Shown here: piece by piece, positions 55,980 to 64,000 of the stretch
Position numbering within the stretch: the first letter of the stretch is position 1
Layout of the letters: every line of letters starts with the position of its first letter
Source: Mactra quadrangularis
Taxonomy: Eukaryota > Mollusca > Bivalvia > Venerida > Mactridae
Direction: 5' to 3'
DNA length: 64,000 nt
NCBI GenBank assembly: GCA_025267735.1
Contig: CM046311.1
Coordinates: forward strand, 29,431,399 to 29,495,398
The notes under the pieces: generated by a model
Databases searched by the model: none
What the model was told of the DNA's origin: nothing
Seen by the model: only the letters and a program-made list of their open reading frames with translations
Position numbers and translations under genes: made by a program

Positions 55980-58900
55980 GATTGCAAACATTCGAAGTCA
56001 AAATGAATGTGGTAAAGATCATCACAATATCCTTGCTTTTCATGTTAGATTGGACTGGTTTTCAGAAGAAAGAGAAAATAAAAGTGGAATGGTTTTCTGG
56101 TTCACCCATGTTTGGTCATTCATCAAATAATACGGCAATTTCAGTCAGCCAAGCAGTTTTTTTTACGAACGCTTTATTTTTCCATTGTATGATTTTGTCA
56201 GTAAAATGCATTCGTCTTCAACTTTATCTTATTCTTTGTCAAATTGGACTCAGATTAGTCTTCTCCTATGTGGAGACAAACATCCATGCCCTGGTCCAAA
56301 CACCAGTCGTCAAGCTACATACGATTTTGCTATGTTCAAGAAACGTGGAGTACATAATTATGTTACATCTTAATATCAGAAGTCATCTGCCCGAAATAGA
56401 TGAAATACGATTGATTGTGAGTGAAGCGAAACCTGCTATTTTGTGTCTTACTAAAACTTGGCTCGACAACAGTGTTCACATCAATTAGATCAAAACCGAA
56501 ATCGACACGGGGGTGGAATGTGTGTCTGTATGAGAAATGACACCCCTTTTTCTCATAGAATGGACATGAACGATCCTGCTTAAGAGTCAGTCTTCATAGA
56601 ATGTTTTACCAAAGACTTTGCAATTCAAACTCGCAGCTTTCTACAGACATCCCTCACAAAGTGAATTATATAATATTTTGGGAAATGTTTGTTCCAGCAG
56701 TCCAGATTTTTACAGCAGAGAGTGCTATTTTCTTGGCGACTTTAATACTAATGTCAGTGACAGATCTAATTCTTTGAGAAAATCACTATCGAACTTTTCT
56801 GACTTTGGTTTAAAACAACTAATTACTGAATGTACCAGAGTGAGCTCTTTACTATAATTGATCATATTTTAACATCTGATGAAAACATGGTATCCCAGAA
56901 TGTGGTTATTAATTGTTCATTAAGTGATCAACAGTTGATTTATTGTACTAGAAAAATTACTCATTCTTTTATTGGTAAACATAGATATGTTAAAACTAGA
57001 TATTCAAAGAACTATGACAAAGACCTTTTTAGCAGCATCTAATAAGTATTGATTGGTCGGATGTTCTGATGTCTGATAATATTACAAAGCTTGGGGTATT
57101 TAAAAAATCATTACTTCTAAAATCCATTAATAAATTCGCTCCTGTTAAAGAAATAAAATTGAAACAAATAACTCAGAAATGGATTGCTTAAGATGTTTTA
57201 AAGAGAGAGATAGAGCTTTTAACTTTTACAGAAATAACAAAACTGATGAGAATTTTAATTATTGAAAGGATGTAGAAACAAGACTCAAGATGCTATTCTT
57301 AAAGCTAAAGCAATTATTTTTGTTAATCTCTTGAAAGCTATAAATCTGATTTCAAGTCACTTTGGAAATCGTTTAAAATCGTTGGTTGTTTTGACTAGTT
57401 AAAAATAGGAGAACAATTTTTTTCACTACCGTAGCTTCAAAACTCGTTGAAAAGTTACCATCTTGCAAAAATAATTTTGGCAGAAGTTATGTTTTTAATT
57501 TTTACTCATTTAAGGGTGTCAAACTAAATAATTTTCTTTTCTTATTGTTCCGGAAAGTGAAATTTTCAAATATTTGGTGTCTCTCAATCCGAAAAAGATC
57601 ACAGGGCTTGACGGTATTCCTGTTCGTTTTGTCCGAGACGCTGCTCCTATTTTTCTTCCCCGCTTACCCATCATTAATCGTTAATTTGTCCATTATTCAA
57701 GGTTCAGTGTCAGATGATCTTAAGTATGGTAGCTTTTTCCCCTCTTTAAGAAAAATGATAAGTTAGACGTGGGCAACTTCCGGCCGGTTTCAATTTTGTG
57801 TGACCTTTCCAAAGTCATTTAAAGGTTATTTTTGACCAATTGGAAAATTATCTCACATGCAAACATCTTTTGTATGAATATCAATCTGGTTTTAGGCAAG
57901 GTTTTTCTACTGACAATTGTCATATTAATCTTTCAGATTACATTAGGTTTCAAATGGACAAAGGTCACCTTGTAGGTATGGTTTTACTGGATTTGCAGAA
58001 AGCATTTGATACTGCTAATCATGCTATACTAATAATGAAACTTAAGGCTTTTGGTCTATCTGATATTGCAGTGCAGTGGTTTAAATCATATCTTACTGAC
58101 AGGAACCATTTACGTGATATAACTAGAATTCAATCCTCTCAAGCAGGTATTCTTGTGGTGTTCCACAGGGCTCTATACAAGGCCCTTTGTTGTTTCCGAT
58201 ATATGTGTGTTAATATGTCTGGTGCGGTCAATAATAAGTTATCACTGTACGCTGATGATTCAGCCATTTTGGTATCTGGAAAGAATCGGTCAGACATAGA
58301 ATCAGTACTAAGATCATAAATGGAAACTCTAAGTCAATGGTGAATTTGTATCAATTTATCTCTCCATCTAGGTAAGAGTGAATCGGTATTATTTGGTTCC
58401 AAACAGAGGTTAAAATCACAAGCAAATTTAAATGTAAGTTGCAATGGTCAACATATTGAAGTCAAAGAGTCCGTCAAATATCTTGGTGCTACTCTTGATC
58501 AGAATCTTTCTTTTGATTCAATGGCCAGGTCAATAATATCAAAAGCTTATTCTAGACTTAAGTTTTTGTATAGAAAAAGGAAGGTCTTAAATCTTCACAC
58601 CAAAAAGTAACTAACAACATTTCTTATTCGGTGTTATTTTAATTATGGTTCTGCAGAATGGTGCAATTGTTTATGAACTTACTTATGAATAAGTAACAGG
58701 TCACTCAGAACAAAATGATACATGCTTTAAGATTGGTGTTAGGACTGGATGCAAGGACTCACCTTGACCAGAATCATTTTGTTAAACTCAAGTGGTTACA
58801 TGTATCAAAAAGGGTGGATCAGATCAAATAATCTTAGGTCATGTATTTAAGATTCAAAGTGGGTTAGCACCTGGTTACCTCAAAGAGCATTTCATTCCTA

Positions 58901-59460
58901 CTAGTTCTATTCACAGATATCCCCCAAGGCAAAGAGTTTTTTGTGATGGATTATAAACTACTTTCTCAGAAACAGGCAGGTTCAGCCTACCTAAAGTTGA
59001 AGGTTTTGACAAATTTTTTTGTTTTAATGAGTGTTTTCTGTGGAATGAAATGCCACAACTCATTAGACAAGCTAGAAATTTCTCCCATTTTAGAGCCCTC
59101 GTCAAAGCCCATCTTATGTCAGAGATCTGAGATAACTAATATATATAATATTACGTATTAAGCTCTTAATTCTTTATCTAATTATTATTATCATTATTTT
59201 AATATTTGTCTTTTTGTGTACCTATGGTGCTAGTATCATATTTATCTGTGATACATCGATATAATGCAATATTAATGCTGGTGAATTCTGGTGTATTTAT
59301 TAACATAACTCATAAGAGGGACCACAATGGAAATAAGGATTAAATTCCTTTTTTGCGCCATCTCTGTTTTTTAATGTATTCGATATGGTCTTAAACAAGC
59401 AATCAAGTGCAATGATACTTCTTATATTTCTGAATTAAAATGTGCCTATCAACAATAAAT
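55980..59460 (+). pseudogene. Degenerate CR1/L2-type LINE (endonuclease + RT)
   Basis: Pieces of one ORF2 in shifting frames. LLLCGDKHPCPGPN (about 56262) is the usual N-terminal 'SGDIHPNPGP' segment. LHLNIRSHLPEIDEIRL and ILCLTKTWLD (56360-56475) and YFLGDFNTNV (about 56730) are AP-endonuclease blocks, and TIIDHILTSDE (about 56850) is the 'DHILT' block. RT follows: ITGLDGIPVRFVRDA (about 57590), YQSGFRQGFSTDN, VLLDLQKAFDT, and YADD at 58248-58259 intact. The C-terminal part (VKYLGATLDQNLSFD about 58475, IQSGLAPGYL about 58855) and the 3' UTR with gggaccacaatggaaataag (59315) complete it. Numerous frameshifts and stops, so inactive. The 5' boundary is uncertain; I infer a CR1/L2-like clade from motif style. 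Confidence 0.85.
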
Positions 59461-60559
59461 ACCTGATTTAACCCTTATCATCTTACTGTACATGCAATTT
59501 TATAGACTGTTTATATATATATTAAGTAATATTTTATGTATAATCTTTATTTATCTTTATATTGTTTCACCATTTTGCTCATTATACATGTACCATGTCA
59601 ATGTCACGAAATATAAATTTATAAAACAACAAACAAACCAAACAAACGGCGTAAACTGATTGGTTGATCAAGTCCTCTAGACTTTTCCCGTACCCAAATT
59701 TAAACCCTATCGGAACGCACTGCCTAGGTAAACATTTACGTGTCACAGGTTCTATAAATAGAATATATACGTAGCTATATATGTCCAGGGAACCAAAATA
59801 AGTTAAACCGGAAGTGAGTAGTGTCGTTGAATCGCTGCAAACTAGTGATAGTGAAATAAATATAAATTTCATGAAAACGGTATTAGATAAAAACTTGTAA
59901 GCTTGTATGATGGTACAGGAATTTTAATCTTTAAATTGAGACCGAGATTTTCTTTCATGTTTAAGTCGAATAGAACAAACGTTTAGGACCGTACGCACTG
60001 TAGAAAACGTTCACTACCATCTTTATTATAATTATATATATACACAGGGAACTATAGATCTATATAGGGACGTACGCATTATCCCATGATCATAAGATAT
60101 GGACTTTGGTGCCAGTGAAAAAAGTGTGATGGTTTTAGATTTTCAATGCAAAACGAACACAAAAAACTAACAAGTGAAAAAATTGCTGCGAAATGCAGCA
60201 ATGTGATTGTCACGGCAAACAAAAAAAAACCAGTTAAGTATAATCTTAAGGTAACTCAAATAGCATTGTGTTAAATTATTATGTTAACTGTTAAGTTTTT
60301 TTCAGTATTATATTGTAACTTGTTATAAAACGTCTTCCAGTTCATATGTGAAGGGAACTAAGAATTTTGCTCACAACAATGAGACATGAATTCTGAACGA
60401 AGTTCTATGTTGTGGTAAAAACTATCCTACGGCTCAAGTTAAATTATTGTACAACCTGGCATGGTGATTGTTTATTTTTTAGAGTAACGTATTTTGAAAA
60501 CCAAGTCTCGTGTCAGAGAAAAAATATTTTATTGCACTAGACATTGAAATTATACAAAT
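59461..60559. other. Non-coding, no recognised feature
   Basis: AT-rich. The minus-strand frame at 59582-59872 has no recognised domain. Confidence 0.4.
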
Positions 60560-60975
60560 AACTTCACTGTTTTGGCTCTACAGGTGTTCGAACCCACTTT
60601 AAAACGTTTAAAGTACATATAATAAATTATTTTATGGCTAATTTGAGGTCAAGCCATTGCGTTCATTCCCATAATAGACTTGTATGGAGGGACTCATTCG
60701 AATGGTATTAGCATAAAATACGTCTGTATACCCTGTCCTCTAGGGTCACACTTCACCATTTGGGCTCTACAGGGTTTCGAACCCTCTTAAAAAACGTCTA
60801 TAGTAAATATATCCATTGTATGGCTCTTTTTAGGTCACATCCATCCTTTCAGCCCCAAGATGGACTTTTATGATGTTGCTCATTTGATTGGTATTAGCAT
60901 AAAATACGGCTGTATACCCGGTCTTCCATGGTCACACTTCACCGTTAGGGTTCTACATGTGTTTGAACCTAACTG
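60560..60975 (+). repeat. Tandem repeat, ~187 bp x ~2.2
   Basis: Markers ctacaggtgttcgaaccc, ctacagggtttcgaaccc and ctacatgtgtttgaacct at about 60579, 60767 and 60952, and ggtattagcataaaatacg at 60702 and 60890. Each unit holds a B-box-like ttcgaaccc, but no A box at tRNA spacing was found. Confidence 0.8.
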
Positions 60976-61423
60976 CATTTTTCGAATATTAACAATTTTA
61001 TGTTTTTATACAGATTTAAAGTTGTACCTAATGAAATCTGAATCCTTTCAAAACAAAATTAATTTATCATTTATTACCCTTCGAAGTAATTAAAGTTATT
61101 TTGACAGCAATATCTATGTACATTTTTATTTTTTTCCGCTTTTTAAGTTGATGTTCGTTAAAAAATTTAGTGGTGTGTAGCCTGCATTAACGTCCGCTGC
61201 ACTAATGTCCGCTACTTATTGTCCAGCTTAATTTCAGTACACTTTAAATTACCTTTACTTGTAACGAAATACTTTTCTTGCTCGATACTCGAAAGGATTT
61301 AACGCTTATCTTAATTCCGAGAAGATGCGCCTAAATACTAAAAGCAAGCTATTTTGAATAGACATCATAATTTTATAAGAAAAAAACATGCCAGCAAATA
61401 TAGAAACTTAGAAATGTAAGAAC
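60976..61423. other. Non-coding, no recognised feature
   Basis: No supported feature. Confidence 0.4.
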
Positions 61424-63050
61424 ACTGTCCAGAATACGTTTGCAAATCCGGAAATCTTGCAAACTTACTTTTTTATTTTTCATCCGATTTATTTTAAATT
61501 TTCAATAAATGTAGATCTATATATGGGCATAACACCAGTAAACTTTCATCCAGATATCTTTACTAGAAATATGTTTAATTGTAAGTCAAAATTCCAATGG
61601 GAGAATGGCTTTCCCATTGGATTTTTATGGGAGAAAATGGGAATTTTCTCCCATTTACAAATATGGGAGAAAATTCCCATTTTGTCAAACTCATCCAAAC
61701 TAACATTTAGAGATAGAATTGGATAGATCTATTCATACATAACATTATTCCAAAGAAAAAAAATGGATAGCTTGTCACTTTTAAAGCATTTAAACTCCAT
61801 TTAAGAATTCTCCCATATTATAAATTGGAGAATTCTCCCATCGGAGAATTCTCCCATTTCTGTATATGGGATTTCTCCCATGGGAGAATTTTCCCATTCT
61901 GAAAATATGATTTCCTAATATATTATATTTTGCATATTTTATAAAGAATTTTTAAGGGAACTGTTATTTAATGACTTTATATATTGTCGTTTTTTTACTA
62001 TTTGACTGTATTTTATGAGTAAATTACGCTGCATAGTTGAAAACATTTCTAAGGCCTTTTTTATAAACTAGAATGATTTTATAAAATCAAATATAGCAAA
62101 AAACATTTTTTTTCAGATAGTTGAAAATACCATAGGTTACTCAAAAGCTGTGTTTGATACATTTAGAAATCGACAAATGGATGCCTTTTCTTTTTCATTC
62201 ATACATGTAGTTGACACTTTCGTAGTAAGAGCATGATTGTATTGTTTTCGTGTTAGATAATTAACTGGAAAAATGGTTAGTTGAATAAGTGACTAAACCC
62301 TTTTTCAATCGTGTTTTAAACATTCCATCTGATTCCCGAACAGGGCATACATACTTTCGCAGAGTTTATTCAAGAAATGATTTCTACCTCTATTCTCCCT
62401 GTCTGATTCTTAACCATGTCGTGCAGTTGTCAGTCACTGACTCAGTTACTGAGTATGTGCTAAGTAACTGATTAACAGTTAAATCCAATCTTTGCAGAAA
62501 AGATGAGTATATGGGTTGACTGACCAATAAGATGCGACTTATACAATGTGTTGCAACGACGCAACCCCGCCCCCTTAAAAACCAATGCTCCATCAAAAAA
62601 ACTTCCAAAAATAAAAAGCAGAGTTTACTTCATCATACTGTAAATTAAATTGTCATAGGCGGATCTAGCAGGACGGGCAGGGTGATTGAACTTATGGTCT
62701 GTATCAACCTACCCCGTGTATCAACCCACCCCATGGAGTCTCCCCTAGATATCATATTCCATGATCGATATAAAAAACTTGGCATTAGTTCAATCCCCCA
62801 ACTATAAAAATAATTTAGAAAAGTAAGCACGAAAATGCCAAAAGGTTTAAGTTCAAACTACAAAAGAATAATGTACATACTTTGGGAGTAAGTGCTGAAG
62901 TCCTCGGCCGTGGCACAGGCCTGGACTTATATAGTGCGAGCTGTGCTACACAGTAGCAGAGCGATAGCAAACATCGCGAAAACCCGGCAGTGCTACAAAT
63001 ATTGCATTACACATTGATCTATATTATAGATCAATGGCATTACAGAAAGC
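61424..63050 (+). mobile_element. Dispersed element family D, full copy 2
   Basis: Forward copy of the element at 23045-24768, from acactgtccagaatacgttt to gctacaaatattgcattaca. Contains the palindrome arrays at 61600-61690 and 61805-61905, the gatctagcaggacgggcagg block and the aagtgctgaagtcctcgg block. Near its right end it has a small self-complementary insertion, cattgatctata.tatagatcaatg (about 63014-63037), absent from copy 1. Confidence 0.8.
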
Positions 63051-63269
63051 CTGGTTCCCGACGTTTACTTAAGGCAGTTCACTACCCAATGTGCGCATGC
63101 GCCATTTTTTGTAGTGATTTTCACGGATAAACTACGTTACGTCGTCACCGTCTAACGTATTTCCAATTTTGTATGCTATCTGCTAAATAGTCGACTTTTT
63201 TAATTAAGAATATCCGATCGATAAAATTCTGTAAGAAAGGCAGATAGATCTAATTTTATCAGTGCATCA

Positions 63270-63800
63270 CAAAATTAACCATAATTTAATGACAAATAGG
63301 CTATTCTATTTCACATCTGACTGATAATGATATATGGTATTGTTAACGTATTTTCGCGGGAAATTTACTCATTTTGGGTGTCGTCTTAAAATGACGGTGG
63401 CCTATTGGTTTTTTTTTATTTCTTTTCAAAAATGAGACGTCATTCACACAGAAATAAAAAAAAATCCATCATGGGTCTGTTTGTATCGTTGCGTAGAAGT
63501 GGACCGTTAGAGAATTTATATTAAAAGTGGGCGGGGTAATTATCGTTTTTGAACGAAATTTATGCCACCCTCGAGTATTAGAATGTTGTAAAACTGTTTG
63601 ATTTGTGGGATAGGTTCACTTATAATATCGTCCATAATAAACAAAACCATCATTTAATGAGAAATAGGCTATTTCCTACGCATCTGACTGATATATGGTA
63701 TTTTTGAGGTATTTTGGCGGGAAATTTACACATTTTTTGGGGGTCATTTTAAATGGCTGTAACTTTTTAAAATGGACGGTGACCTATCTTTTTTTCGATA
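63270..63800 (+). repeat. Tandem duplication, ~369 bp spacing
   Basis: Block 1 (63285-63405: aatttaatgacaaataggct, catctgactgata, gatatatggtattg, ggcgggaaatttac-like, aaaatgacggtggccta) recurs at 63650-63790 in the same order (aataggctatttc, catctgactgatatatgg, ggcgggaaatttacac, aaaatggacggtgaccta). Intervening sequence is less similar. Confidence 0.7.
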
Positions 63801-63891
63801 CATTTACTTCAAATGAGCAAATAAACAAATATTTGAATGTTAGAAAAAAAACCATCATAAACTTTTTTCCTCCCGAACTCCCTTGATAGTA

Positions 63892-63960
63892 AGGGCATGT
63901 TCCGCTAGGCGATTGCTAGCTGGGGCTTTGTAGCGAAGTGGTTAAATAGGATACATGTAT
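63892..63960. repeat. Possible relative of the 7794 foldback element
   Basis: gggcatgttccgctaggcgattgctagct resembles the start of the element at 7794 (ggggcatgttcc…ggctatcgctagct). The right end was not found. Confidence 0.3.
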
Positions 63961-64000
63961 TCATGGGGATAATTGATTTCATTATTTTTCATTTGTTACA

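Noticed and set aside
56262..56305. Functional 2A-like peptide in the LINE
   Set aside because: The segment reads GDKHPCPGP; the Asn of the NPGP core is replaced by Cys and the frame breaks soon after.
60579..60970. tRNA genes suggested by ttcgaaccc B-box words
   Set aside because: No A box at the right spacing and the words repeat only as part of a 187-bp tandem unit.

Overview
The window is animal nuclear DNA: AT-rich, intron-rich, with no bacterial-style operons. It most resembles a bivalve or related mollusc. Reasons: tRNA-headed SINEs with a tail ending near GTGCGCCGTAAAACCC, many small DNA-transposon derivatives, a short Helitron, tandem satellites of about 160-210 bp, a 'tgaccttgacctttgaccc' repeat, and exons of an IFI44-like GTPase, a family I recall as common in bivalves. 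The species cannot be named from sequence alone. Most long open frames are products of tandem repeats or of decayed transposons.

One host gene is supported. Three plus-strand exons (27616-27798, 46541-46681, 54464-54638) join in a consistent reading frame (phase 0, phase 0, open at phase 1). Together they encode the first two thirds of an interferon-induced-protein-44-like (IFI44/IFI44L) GTPase domain, with a GPVGAGKSS P-loop, a DCMG (DxxG) motif and the VVFVI strand. The introns are about 18.7 kb and 7.8 kb. The upstream exon(s) and the exon carrying the TKxD-type motif were not found. A weak candidate signal-peptide exon lies at 34315-34367.

1-14 kb: a MITE, an internal fragment of a pogo-like element, a 208-bp tandem repeat rich in CGGCCCGACATCGG, a first copy of several dispersed families, a 210-bp duplication, and a 2.6-kb stretch where the motif GTTACGGAACATAG recurs on both strands.

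14-27.6 kb: a family with nested GGGAGAATTCTCCC palindromes, a 13-unit satellite of about 159 bp, a long AT-rich stretch, two TIR elements (one with a 9-bp target-site duplication), a 1.7-kb dispersed element, and a LINE ORF2 remnant followed by tandem repeats up to the first GTPase exon.

27.6-46.5 kb (first intron): a cluster of a pogo-like element with perfect 25-bp TIRs, a foldback TIR element and a 337-bp Helitron. Then come a dispersed repeat disrupted by a nested MITE whose empty site is seen in sister copies, two opposed arrays of one 42-bp minisatellite, a tRNA-derived SINE with 13-bp target duplications, and an antisense L1/Tx1-type LINE relic.

46.5-64 kb: a Jockey-like LINE relic ends a few bases from the second exon's splice donor and carries the same 3' tail as the SINE. 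Further on are a solo LTR with a 5-bp duplication, the third exon, a large degenerate CR1/L2-type LINE (55.98-59.46 kb), and a second, inverted copy of the 1.7-kb element. I saw no CRISPR array, operon, ribosomal RNA, convincing functional tRNA gene or obvious new biochemical system.
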